Numbered from the stretch's first letter, positions 1 through 6,469 are shown. The stretch is 8,289 nucleotides of DNA from Pseudomonadota bacterium (GCA_021847125.1 JAJZUK010000007.1:3551-11839); one strand, 5' to 3'. The notes: generated by a model not told the origin, from the sequence alone. Numbers and translations are program-made.

Positions 1-559
1 AGCGGAACAGGGCATCGCTCATACCCTCGTTCTCCAGCAACAGCTTGACGTCGAACAGGTCGCGCGGATGCTGCCGGTCGATCGCAGCCATCAGCTTGCC
101 ACCATACAGATCTGCGAACGACAAGGTCTTGACCTCGGCGAAACCGAAGGTCTCTTCAACCACCGCGCGCACGGTCATCACCACGGGTTCGTCCAGGCTG
201 CCTCGCAGAACCGGGTTGACCTCGATCTTTATCTGCGCCGCGGCGTCCGACACGTTGAGCGTGTCGAAATACCCACTGCGATCGTTCGCGCCGGCGGTGA
301 TCCTGTACGCCGGCGACGCGCCCACAAGCCGATCGCGAACACGGCCCAGCGCCTCGCTGATCTGCTGGCGTGCGACGTCGAACTCGGTGATCGGAAGAAA
401 GGCGAGATCGATATCGACCGACAATCGCGGCAAATCACGCACGAAGAGGTTGATCGCTGTGCCTCCCTTGAGCGCGAAACACTCCTCGGCCGCAACGGCA
501 GGCAGCACACGCACCAGCAGTTGAACCTGCCGGTAGTACGGATTATCGGGCGTGATCAT
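1..559 (-). CDS. abiEii: AbiEii-type nucleotidyltransferase toxin (type IV TA system), 3' end outside window
   Basis: The frame is open from ATG at 559 to the left edge: 186 codons of a protein that is usually about 300 residues, so roughly the last third is missing. It shows the AbiEii/AbiGii nucleotidyltransferase signature: KGGTAINLF (31-39), then SVDIDLAF (47-54) with the metal-binding pair Asp49/Asp51, KIEVN (111-115), and KLMAAIDRQHPRDLFD (155-170) with Lys155, Asp161 and Asp170. Family knowledge: these cytoplasmic toxins are nucleotidyltransferases that arrest growth and can abort phage infection; related enzymes modify tRNA 3' ends. The start overlaps the end of abiEi by 17 bp and has no good Shine-Dalgarno sequence, so translation is probably coupled to the antitoxin. 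All motifs in view are intact and there is no frameshift, so the toxin looks functional as far as it can be read. Family assignment is firm; the target is unknown. Confidence 0.92.
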   Translation of the reverse strand, partial: MITPDNPYYRQVQLLVRVLPAVAAEECFALKGGTAINLFVRDLPRLSVDIDLAFLPITEFDVARQQISEALGRVRDRLVGASPAYRITAGANDRSGYFDTLNVSDAAAQIKIEVNPVLRGSLDEPVVMTVRAVVEETFGFAEVKTLSFADLYGGKLMAAIDRQHPRDLFDVKLLLENEGMSDALFR

Positions 560-1394
560 CCAGATCGGCGGGCAGTGTGATCAGGTATTTCGGGTGCAGG
601 CGACCGCCGGGGACCAGCATGCGTTTGCCTTTGCCAAGATCGACTTTGGCGAGATCGAGGTGCGCGAACCACGCATGCTTGTGGCGTTCCGCGAGCGCGA
701 GAAAAAGCCGCTTCACCTTGACGCTGCCGCAGTGGGCGAGCAGATGCCCGAGGCGCGCCGGACGCAGGTTGGCAAGTCCGCCGATCAGTGCATCCACCTC
801 GTACACCGACTCGCGCTGCGGCACATCCTGCAACAGCTCTAGGATTGCCCGCTCTTCCGTCGAGTAAGTGAGCGTCCAGTCCCAGCTTCCCCAGGTAAAT
901 TCGGAAAGCCCGCTATCGGTGACTGCACTGTCGGGCAGCCGCTTACCCTCCCCATCCACAAAGCTACCGACCTCGTCGCGATACAGGCGCGGCAGCGAGC
1001 CGAACATCGCATCAGGACGGGTGATGAGTTTCTCTTTCAGCGGAAATTTCCTCGCCCACCCCGGCAGTCCCACCGGGCCGTAGAGATGGATTGGCTCCGG
1101 TTCGCCAAGCCGCACGTAATGAGCGAGACCGCGATGGACCAGCGCAGTGCGGCCACCGACGTGCAGCGGCAGCGCTTCTAGCCGCTGCAGCGACACGACG
1201 ACCTGCTGCCATTTCGGCTTCGATCCGGGATGCACGTAGGCGCCATGGGCAGGCGAGTCGAGCCAGCGGCCTTTGTACTGCGAGAGCTGGTTGCGGGTGT
1301 AGTTCTGCGCGGCAAGCCAATGTGCCGGAGCCACCCAGCCTTCTGGAAGCAGGCGGCGAAGTTGGTTTAGCTTACCTGTATTTTGTACATCCAT
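543..1394 (-). CDS. abiEi: AbiEi antitoxin / autorepressor of the type IV TA system
   Basis: A 283-residue protein if read from ATG at 1394. A TTG at 1403 would add three residues, and an in-frame TGA at 1412 blocks any longer form. The N-terminus (about 8-57) looks like the winged helix-turn-helix of AbiEi antitoxins, with LRRLLPEGWVAPAHWLA followed by a basic, aromatic segment ending in YVHPG. The characteristic LHVGGRTAL is at 77-85, followed by GLAHYVRL; the remainder matches the C-terminal antitoxin domain. In this family the N-terminal domain binds operator DNA and represses the operon, while the C-terminal domain is needed to neutralise AbiEii without a stable toxin-antitoxin complex. 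The gene is first in the operon and overlaps abiEii by 17 bp. Inverted repeats at its start (1377-1409) and upstream (1451-1467) are likely its own operators. No usable Shine-Dalgarno sequence precedes the ATG. Confidence 0.93.
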   Translation of the reverse strand: MDVQNTGKLNQLRRLLPEGWVAPAHWLAAQNYTRNQLSQYKGRWLDSPAHGAYVHPGSKPKWQQVVVSLQRLEALPLHVGGRTALVHRGLAHYVRLGEPEPIHLYGPVGLPGWARKFPLKEKLITRPDAMFGSLPRLYRDEVGSFVDGEGKRLPDSAVTDSGLSEFTWGSWDWTLTYSTEERAILELLQDVPQRESVYEVDALIGGLANLRPARLGHLLAHCGSVKVKRLFLALAERHKHAWFAHLDLAKVDLGKGKRMLVPGGRLHPKYLITLPADLDDHAR

Positions 1395-1409
1395 AATGTG
1401 CAAAATACA
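1377..1409 (-). promoter_or_regulatory. Inverted repeat IR1 over the abiEi start codon, candidate AbiEi operator
   Basis: Arms TGTATTTTGTACAT (1377-1390) and ATGTGCAAAATACA (1396-1409) are complementary over 14 bp with one mismatch, separated by 5 bp. That spacer contains the abiEi ATG (1394-1392 on the minus strand), and the right arm covers a candidate -10 box. The half-site TTTGTACA recurs in IR2, 66 bp away. AbiEi proteins are known to bind paired inverted repeats in their own promoter, so an operator role is the natural reading; binding itself is inferred. Confidence 0.72.
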
Positions 1410-1430
1410 TCATTATTAAACCTAGCGCAA
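1402..1430 (-). promoter_or_regulatory. Candidate abiE promoter close to the start codon
   Basis: On the minus strand TTGCGC (1430-1425) and TATTTT (1407-1402) are spaced by 17 bp. They match the sigma-70 consensus at 3 of 6 and 4 of 6 positions. Transcription would begin near 1395, at or next to the ATG at 1394, giving a nearly leaderless mRNA. This agrees with the lack of a Shine-Dalgarno sequence and with IR1 covering the -10. The match is modest, and an upstream TATAAT at 1498-1493 is an alternative. Confidence 0.4.
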
Positions 1431-1450
1431 GTTTAACTTTTACAATATTT

Positions 1451-1467
1451 GTACACTATGAGTGTAC
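1451..1467. promoter_or_regulatory. Inverted repeat IR2, second candidate AbiEi operator
   Basis: GTACACT (1451-1457) and AGTGTAC (1461-1467) are perfect 7-bp arms around ATG. The left arm with its flank reads TTTGTACA, identical to 8 bases of the IR1 left arm. Centre-to-centre distance to IR1 is 66 bp, a little over six helical turns. A pair of related sites upstream of abiEi fits cooperative repression as known for the family. Confidence 0.65.
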
Positions 1468-1473
1468 TTTTTC

Positions 1474-1487
1474 GTTTATTAATAAAC
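1474..1487. repeat. Perfect 14-bp AT-rich palindrome in the abiE upstream region
   Basis: GTTTATTAATAAAC is perfectly self-complementary with no spacer. It lies 6 bp beyond IR2 and 5 bp from a consensus TATAAT on the minus strand (1498-1493), so it would cover the start point if that box is used. It does not contain the TTTGTACA half-site, so it would be a site for a different protein or a melting-prone element. Confidence 0.55.
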
Positions 1488-1492
1488 CGCTG

Positions 1493-1498
1493 ATTATA
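1493..1498 (-). promoter_or_regulatory. Consensus -10 hexamer on the minus strand, possible distal abiE promoter
   Basis: TATAAT is a perfect -10 sequence reading toward abiEi. The nearest -35-like element, TTGAAA (1518-1513), is only 14 bp upstream, shorter than the usual 16-18 bp. Use would place both AbiEi-type inverted repeats downstream of the start point within a leader of about 90 nt. Confidence 0.3.
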
Positions 1499-1651
1499 AC
1501 TAGGGGCATAATTTTCAACTGACTGCAATTATCCTGATCACTCCAGTCAGCGCACCGCAGAGCGCGACGAGGTGATCGCAAATTGTGACCACCTCCGGTG
1601 GCTCAAGATCTATGGGGAGCATGCGCCTAATCTTTCATCGCAGCCGCATTT

Positions 1652-1676
1652 TTGCAGTAATTCTGCTATACTGCAA
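1652..1676 (+). promoter_or_regulatory. Extended -10 promoter inside a palindromic operator for the AbrB/PIN module
   Basis: TTGCAGTA (1652-1659) and TACTGCAA (1669-1676) form a perfect 8-bp inverted repeat with a 9-bp spacer. Inside it lies an extended -10 promoter, TG-C-TATACT (1664-1672), with no convincing -35, as is usual for the extended class. Transcription would begin near 1679, within a few bases of the antitoxin ATG at 1681, and there is no Shine-Dalgarno sequence, so a leaderless mRNA is likely. Antitoxins of this type usually repress their own operon by binding such palindromes, here directly over the -10. Confidence 0.65.
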
Positions 1677-1680
1677 TGAC

Positions 1681-1956
1681 ATGAAAGCCAACGTCACCAT
1701 CACCAGCCGAGGCGTAATCACGCTGCCAGCCAAACTGCGTCAGGCGCTTGGGCTGAAGGCCGAAGACCATCTTATCGCCGAAACCACGCCGGAGGGTTTG
1801 CTGCTGCGCCCCGCCATCACGCTGCCGGTGGAGATGTACACGCCCGAGCGCGTGCGCGAGTTCGACGCCGCAGAGCAGGAACTCGCTGCCTACCTAGACA
1901 CCAAGGCCCCGGCGCTCAAGCGTGCCAAGCAGCCCAAGCGCAAGTCTGCCCGCTGA
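1681..1956 (+). CDS. AbrB/MazE/SpoVT-family antitoxin
   Basis: A 91-residue protein. The first 46 residues form a SpoVT/AbrB swapped-hairpin DNA-binding domain: VTITSRGVITLPAKLRQALGL, then AEDHLIAETTPEGLLLRP. The C-terminal half (VEMYTPERVREFDAAEQELAAYL, then a Lys/Arg-rich tail) is probably the disordered-to-helical toxin-binding part. Family role: it binds and inhibits the partner ribonuclease and represses the shared promoter. ATG at 1681 is preferred over an in-frame GTG at 1585: the intervening codons have no AbrB similarity, and the promoter-operator at 1652-1676 would fall inside a longer gene. The PIN toxin follows after 18 bp, the normal order for a type II TA operon. Identity is clear; the specific subfamily name is not. 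Confidence 0.9.
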   Translation: MKANVTITSRGVITLPAKLRQALGLKAEDHLIAETTPEGLLLRPAITLPVEMYTPERVREFDAAEQELAAYLDTKAPALKRAKQPKRKSAR

Positions 1957-1974
1957 ACACGGCGCGCCCACGCC

Positions 1975-2385
1975 ATGCGCGTGTTTCTGGACGCAAACAT
2001 CCTGTTCTCCGCGGCGAAATCCGCTGGCGCGGTGCGCGACTTGCTGCGTCTGCTTCTCGACCGCGGACACGAGTGCTGCGTTGACGGCTACGTCGTAATC
2101 GAGGCGCGCCGGAATCTCGCTGCCAAGGCGCCGGACGCGTTGATCGCGCTTGAGGCCTTACTCAAACGCTTGCACATCAGCTCCGCACAGGCCCCTGGGC
2201 CGGGACTGAAACTGGTCAACTGGCTGCCGGAAAAAGACCGCATAGTATTGGCTGCCGCAATACGCTTGCGCTGCGATGCGCTGGTTACGGGCGATCGCAC
2301 CCACTTTGGCTCTGGTTACGGCAAGAGGTTCGCTGGAGTAACCATCCACTCGCCGCGATCATTGGCCGAACGGCTTTTTGGATAG
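1975..2385 (+). CDS. PIN-domain ribonuclease toxin (VapC-like)
   Basis: A 136-residue protein, typical length for a single PIN domain. The acidic residues expected of the Mg2+/Mn2+-dependent nuclease site are present: Asp6 in FLDANILFSA, Glu43 in VVIEARRNL, Asp88 in LPEKDRIVL, and Asp107 in ALVTGDRTHFG. PIN toxins cleave RNA, often tRNA or rRNA, and stop translation when free of antitoxin; the target of this one cannot be read. It lies 18 bp after the AbrB-type antitoxin and is presumably co-transcribed. No strong Shine-Dalgarno sequence is visible, so translation may follow from the upstream gene. A PIN domain with an AbrB-type antitoxin is a common VapBC arrangement. The active site is intact, so it is probably functional. 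Confidence 0.9.
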   Translation: MRVFLDANILFSAAKSAGAVRDLLRLLLDRGHECCVDGYVVIEARRNLAAKAPDALIALEALLKRLHISSAQAPGPGLKLVNWLPEKDRIVLAAAIRLRCDALVTGDRTHFGSGYGKRFAGVTIHSPRSLAERLFG

Positions 2386-2506
2386 CCCGGAAACCCTTGC
2401 TGCTATTGGTCTCCAGACCGATTACCCTCCGAGCGTTTGCATCGTGGCGTCAACTCACCACCCGACCAGGGCGTTGTGTGTTCAACGAACCCGCGAGCCT
2501 GTCCGG

Positions 2507-3070
2507 ATGCTGCGCCCTCTTTGTCCCGAGATCCCCGGCCACCCGCTGCATGTGATCCAGCGCGGTCGACTGCGCTCGGCCTGCTTCTTCGCTGACGAAG
2601 ACTGCGCCGCTTACCTCGGCTGGCTCGGCAAATACGCCGCCAGCCTCGGTTGCTCCGTGCATGCCTATGTGCTGATGGGCAACCATGTTCATCTGCTCCT
2701 GACACCGTCACGCGCGGGCAGTATCGTGAACTTGATGCGCAGCCTGGGCGAGCGTTACGCACGCTACGTCAGCGAAGTCCAGCATCGTGACAGCGCGCTG
2801 TGGGAGGAACGCTTTGACGCATATCCGGTCAACGTCGGGCGCTACCTGCTTTCGTGCATGCGCTACATCGAACTCAATCCGGTGCGCGCCCGCGTGGTCG
2901 TGCGACCGGAGCAATATCGCTGGTCGAGTTTCTGCGCCAATGCGCTGGGTCAGAAGGACCCACTGCTTACACCGCATGCGCACTACTGCGCCCTCGGTCG
3001 CGACGCCCATACACGCCAGAGTGCATACCGGGCCATGTTCCAAGCCCAAACACCAGCGCGCTTGGCGTAA
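2507..3070 (+). CDS. REP-associated tyrosine transposase (RAYT, Y1/HUH transposase-like)
   Basis: A 187-residue protein from ATG at 2507. It shows the Y1 (IS200-like) transposase fold: PGHPLHVIQRG near the N-terminus, the HUH metal motif NHVHLLL (59-65; His60 and His62), MRSLGERYARYV (77-88), LWEERF (98-103), YIELNPVRARVV (120-131) and YRWSSF (137-142). Tyr120 is the likely nucleophile, judged by its position after HUH; this is inferred. Family knowledge: RAYTs are single-copy domesticated relatives of IS200/IS605 transposases that act on REP palindromes. The frame stays open upstream to a TTG at 2378 overlapping the PIN gene, but those codons look unlike the family. No REP-like stem-loops or target sites are apparent beside the gene, so the partner repeats would be elsewhere. 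The gene is uninterrupted. Confidence 0.88.
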   Translation: MLRPLCPEIPGHPLHVIQRGRLRSACFFADEDCAAYLGWLGKYAASLGCSVHAYVLMGNHVHLLLTPSRAGSIVNLMRSLGERYARYVSEVQHRDSALWEERFDAYPVNVGRYLLSCMRYIELNPVRARVVVRPEQYRWSSFCANALGQKDPLLTPHAHYCALGRDAHTRQSAYRAMFQAQTPARLA

Positions 3071-3074
3071 TAGA

Positions 3075-4394
3075 ATGGGCCGCCGTCCAATCGATTGCTC
3101 TCATACCGTTCAACACCATGCATCCGACCGCATCTTGAACATAAGCTCGCGCGTCCCGGCACTCGCGCCCTTCCGCGTCCGCAGTTTCCGTTTCCAATGG
3201 CCAGCCGATCTGGCGACCTCCTGGGCCTTCGAAATGGAGATCCTGGTCCTGGGCTGGTACGTGCTGGTGGAGAGCAAGTCCGTATTGCTGTTCACCGTGT
3301 TCGCTTCGCTGCTGTACATCGGCACCCTGATTGCGCCCATGTTCGACGTGATGGGCGACCGGATCGGACAGCGCAACTTGCTATGCGCCATGCGGACCGT
3401 CTACGCGACGCAGGTGACGACGCTGATGATCCTGATTTTCAGCGGCGCACTGACTCCGCTGTATGTGCTCTTGATCGCCGGCATAATGGGCCTGGTACGT
3501 CCTTCCGACCTGGGGATGCGCGCCGCACTGGTCGGTGAAACCGTGCCGGGCGCACAGTTGATGGGGGCAATCAGCATCCAGCGCATCAAGATGGACTCGG
3601 CCCGCATCGCAGGCGCGCTGACCGGTGCGGGACTGGTCACGCTGCTGGGCATGGGACCGGCTTACCTGGCGGTAGTCAGCCTCTATGCGACCAGCGTTCT
3701 GCTGACATTCAGAACCGGCAGCCCGCCCACCCATCCGGCCGCACGCACGGCTCTAGAGGCCGCGCGCGCTTCGCCCTGGCGCGAGCTCAAACAGGGACTC
3801 GCCTATGTCTGGGCCACGCCCCATCTGCGCGCGCTGATGTGCCTGGCCTTGCTGCTCAACATGACCGCATTTCCGCTGTTCATCGGTTTGCTGCCCTATG
3901 TGGCGAAAGAAATCTATCACACCAACCAGACCACCCTGGGCTATATGATCGCCGGCGCGGCCTCAGGCGCCCTGCTGGGCTCGCTTGCGCTGAGCCGCTG
4001 GGGCGGCGCGATCCGCCCGGCGCGCGTGATCCTGGTGGCCTGCGCAATCTGGTATGCGCTGCTGCTGGTGTTCGCGCAGATGCAGGATTTTGTCGGCGGC
4101 ATTCTGGTCCTCGTACTCGCCGGTTTTGCACAAAGCTTGGCCATGATACCGATGGCGATGGTGTTGTTGCGCAACTCGGAGGCGAAATTTCGCGGCCGCA
4201 TCATGGGCATGCGCATGCTAGCGCTCTATGGCAATCTGCCCGGGCTGCTGATCTTTGGCCCCCTCGTCGGCCGCCTCGGTTATCCCGCCACCGCCTCGCT
4301 GTATTGCGTGTTCGGCTTGGCGCTCGCCCTGCTGATCGCCCTGCGCTGGCGCGACGAGCTCTGGCGGCGCGCGGCGCCGGCGAATACGCGTTAA
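3075..4394 (+). CDS. MFS transporter, enterobactin-exporter-like (MFS_3 type)
   Basis: About 439 residues from ATG at 3075, a hydrophobic protein consistent with 12 membrane helices. The first helix follows SFRFQWPADLATSWAFEME; a motif-A-like loop between helices 2 and 3 reads DVMGDRIGQRNLL, followed by GLVRPSDLGMRAALVGE, and an apparent central loop (TGSPPTHPAARTALEAARAS) separates the halves. This resembles proton-driven exporters of the EntS/MFS_3 group; the substrate is unknown. The start is uncertain. ATG at 3075 lies 4 bp past the transposase stop but adds about 20 polar residues (GRRPIDCSHTVQHH and on) that are atypical. TTG at 3135 would give MNISSRVPALAPFRVRSF, closer to what I expect of the family. 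Neither start has a Shine-Dalgarno sequence. The frame remains open further upstream by chance, inside the transposase gene. Confidence 0.87.
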   Translation: MGRRPIDCSHTVQHHASDRILNISSRVPALAPFRVRSFRFQWPADLATSWAFEMEILVLGWYVLVESKSVLLFTVFASLLYIGTLIAPMFDVMGDRIGQRNLLCAMRTVYATQVTTLMILIFSGALTPLYVLLIAGIMGLVRPSDLGMRAALVGETVPGAQLMGAISIQRIKMDSARIAGALTGAGLVTLLGMGPAYLAVVSLYATSVLLTFRTGSPPTHPAARTALEAARASPWRELKQGLAYVWATPHLRALMCLALLLNMTAFPLFIGLLPYVAKEIYHTNQTTLGYMIAGAASGALLGSLALSRWGGAIRPARVILVACAIWYALLLVFAQMQDFVGGILVLVLAGFAQSLAMIPMAMVLLRNSEAKFRGRIMGMRMLALYGNLPGLLIFGPLVGRLGYPATASLYCVFGLALALLIALRWRDELWRRAAPANTR

Positions 4395-4440
4395 AGGCGC
4401 AGTCCTGCTCTGAACGCGACGCGGTGGCGCGGCAACGCTG

Positions 4441-6441
4441 TCAAACGGCCGCTCCACGCCCGCGGCAGGTGAACCACCACGCCAGTGCGAGCGTCGGCGC
4501 GAGCGTGGACAAGGCGATCCAGGCCATTTGTCCATGCGACCAAGGCATGATGCCGCCGCCCGGCACGGCCAGCAGGAAGCCGGCGAGGATGAGCAGCAGC
4601 CGTATCGGCCATTCCATGCGGCCGCTGCCGCGCAGGTCGCCGATGAACAGCTGATAGCCCTGCAGGCCGCCGCAGATGAAAATGCTGCCGGCGCATGCAC
4701 TCAGCGTGAGGTAGAGCGATTCATACCACGGCCCCTGCAGCACGAACGCCGGATTGAGCACGAAGAAGAACGGGATGAAGTAGATGATGCTGCCCACGCG
4801 CATCGACGCCCAGCCGGTCTGCATCGGCGGCGCCCCGGCGATGCCGGCGGCGGCGAAGGAAGCGATCGCCACCGGCGGCGTGATCGACGACAGCATGCCC
4901 CAATAGAACACGAACATATGGATCGCCATCTTGTTCAGCCCCGCCTTCTCCAGCGCCGGGCCGACCAGGATGGCGAGGAAGATGTAGCAGGCGGTGGTGG
5001 TGAGGCCGAGGCCGAGCACCAGGCTGGTGAGCGCGGCCATCGCCAGCAAGGCGAGCGCGTTGTTCCCGGCGATGGCGAGGAGATCGTTGGCCAGGCTGGA
5101 GATGACGCCCGTGACGGAAAACGCGCCAATCAGGAGTCCACACCCGGCGAGGATGCCGACCAATTCGACGAAAGTCTTGCCGTTGACTTCGAGAAAGCGC
5201 ACCAAGGTGCTCCAGCCCCATCGCTCGCGGTTGAACGCCTGGTTCAGCGCCAGCAGCAGCAGCGTGGCATAGAACGGCGCATGGCTCTCGCGCTTCATCA
5301 CCAGCAGCATGAATATCAACAGCGCGATGGCAAAGGCGTAGTACCAGCCTTCCTTGATCGCGTCCCACAAGCGCGGCAGTTCCGCCCTGGGGATGCCCTT
5401 CAGCCCGTGGCGCGCAGCGTAGGCGTCGACCTGCAGGAACAGGCCGAAGTAGTACAACGCCGCGGGAATTGCCGCCGCCGCCGCGACCTGCGCGTAGCTG
5501 ACGCCGAGGAATTGCGCCATCACGAAGGCGGTCGCCCCCATGACCGGCGGCGCCAGCACCGCGCCGGTGGAGGCGCAGGCCTCGATCGCGCCGGCATAGG
5601 TGGAAGAAAAGCCGGTGCGCTTCATCACCGGGATGGTCATCGCACCCGCGGTGAGCACATTGCTGATGATGCTTCCCGACATCATGCCCAGCAGGCCGCT
5701 GGCGAATATGCACACCTTGGCTGCGCCGCCGCGGAAGGTGCCGCATAGCGCGAAAGCGACATTGATGAAGAACTTGCCCGCGCCGGTCATCATCAGCGCG
5801 GTGCCGAACACGAGAAAGCCGATCACGGTCTCGGCAAAAGCCTGGATCGGGATGCCGAGCAGGCTTTCGGAGGACAGCATGTGGTAGGCGCTGGTCTGCG
5901 CGGGAGTCGATTGCGTGCCTTTCAGCGGACCCAGCCAGGCGGAGTCGGCGAACAGCGGGTACAGGGTGAAGGGCAGCACCGACAGCACCAGGCCCCATCC
6001 ACCGGTGCGGCGCAGGCCTTCCATCAGCAGCGCCCACATGACATAGCCGGTCCAGATCAGGTAGGTCGGCGCGCCGCCGAATTCCCAGCCCAGCTCCGCC
6101 GCCTTGCGAATATTGACCATCAGCACCAGCGCAGCCGCAACGGTGAGCGCGAACAGCGCCGCGTCGTACCAGGCGACGCGGTCCAGGCGTGCGCGCTCGT
6201 GACCCGGAAAGATGACGAACACGAACGGCAGCATCACCAGCACCAGGGCGTAGTAGTACTCGGTGTTGAGCGGCGTGAAGCCGATGAAAAAGCGCAGCAC
6301 GAACTGCTGGTTCACGCACAGGAAGATGGTCAGCGCCGCGGCGCCGACCAGCAGCCAGCGCCATGCGCCGCGCAAGCTTCGCACGCGCAGCACCTCGGCT
6401 TCTACGGGCGCGAATCCGTTCGCGCCGGCGGGAGTTTGCAT
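4441..6441 (-). CDS. TRAP-TAXI transporter, fused small (4TM) and large (12TM) permease subunits
   Basis: A 666-residue inner-membrane protein. The N-terminal part (about 25-165) has four hydrophobic segments and corresponds to the small DctQ-like subunit; the rest is the DctM-like large subunit. Hallmarks of the fused TAXI permeases are GSIISNVLTAGAMTIPVMKR (256-275), GAIEACASTGAVLAPPVMGA (284-303) and FVFYWGMLSSITPPVAIASF (510-529). TRAP transporters use the Na+ or H+ gradient to import organic acids and other small molecules delivered by the periplasmic binding protein. It is second in the operon, 28 bp after the solute-binding gene. ATG at 6441 has only a weak upstream GGAA. A further stretch of membrane segments after residue 550 (IIYFIPFFFVLNPAFV and later) is usual in this fusion class. 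It converges on the MFS gene with 46 bp between stops. Confidence 0.94.
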   Translation of the reverse strand: MQTPAGANGFAPVEAEVLRVRSLRGAWRWLLVGAAALTIFLCVNQQFVLRFFIGFTPLNTEYYYALVLVMLPFVFVIFPGHERARLDRVAWYDAALFALTVAAALVLMVNIRKAAELGWEFGGAPTYLIWTGYVMWALLMEGLRRTGGWGLVLSVLPFTLYPLFADSAWLGPLKGTQSTPAQTSAYHMLSSESLLGIPIQAFAETVIGFLVFGTALMMTGAGKFFINVAFALCGTFRGGAAKVCIFASGLLGMMSGSIISNVLTAGAMTIPVMKRTGFSSTYAGAIEACASTGAVLAPPVMGATAFVMAQFLGVSYAQVAAAAAIPAALYYFGLFLQVDAYAARHGLKGIPRAELPRLWDAIKEGWYYAFAIALLIFMLLVMKRESHAPFYATLLLLALNQAFNRERWGWSTLVRFLEVNGKTFVELVGILAGCGLLIGAFSVTGVISSLANDLLAIAGNNALALLAMAALTSLVLGLGLTTTACYIFLAILVGPALEKAGLNKMAIHMFVFYWGMLSSITPPVAIASFAAAGIAGAPPMQTGWASMRVGSIIYFIPFFFVLNPAFVLQGPWYESLYLTLSACAGSIFICGGLQGYQLFIGDLRGSGRMEWPIRLLLILAGFLLAVPGGGIMPWSHGQMAWIALSTLAPTLALAWWFTCRGRGAAV

Positions 6442-6469
6442 TTAGCCGGATTCCGCCGCGGCCGCCCGC

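Noticed and set aside
1585..1680. N-terminal extension of the AbrB-type antitoxin from GTG at 1585
   Set aside because: The extra 32 residues show no family similarity, and the palindromic promoter would lie inside the gene; ATG at 1681 begins exactly at the AbrB domain.
2408..2419. GGTC-TCCA-GACC hairpin after the PIN toxin gene as a terminator or REP
   Set aside because: Only four or five base pairs, no following T-run, and no second copy seen in the window.
2787..3074. Upstream extension of the MFS reading frame into the transposase gene
   Set aside because: It overlaps the well-supported transposase in another frame and its translation is Arg/Cys/His-rich with no membrane or MFS character; the frame is open because of high G+C.
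4395..4440. Bidirectional terminator between the convergent MFS and TRAP genes
   Set aside because: The 46 bp contain no strong stem with a flanking T-run on either strand.
4528..5748. 406-codon open frame on the plus strand opposite the TRAP permease
   Set aside because: Its translation is low-complexity, rich in Arg, Gln, Glu and His, as expected of the antisense of a hydrophobic high-G+C gene; the minus-strand permease has clear family motifs.
4721..6364. 547-codon minus-strand frame overlapping the TRAP permease
   Set aside because: It is a shifted frame of the permease, rich in Arg, Gly and His with no recognisable domain.
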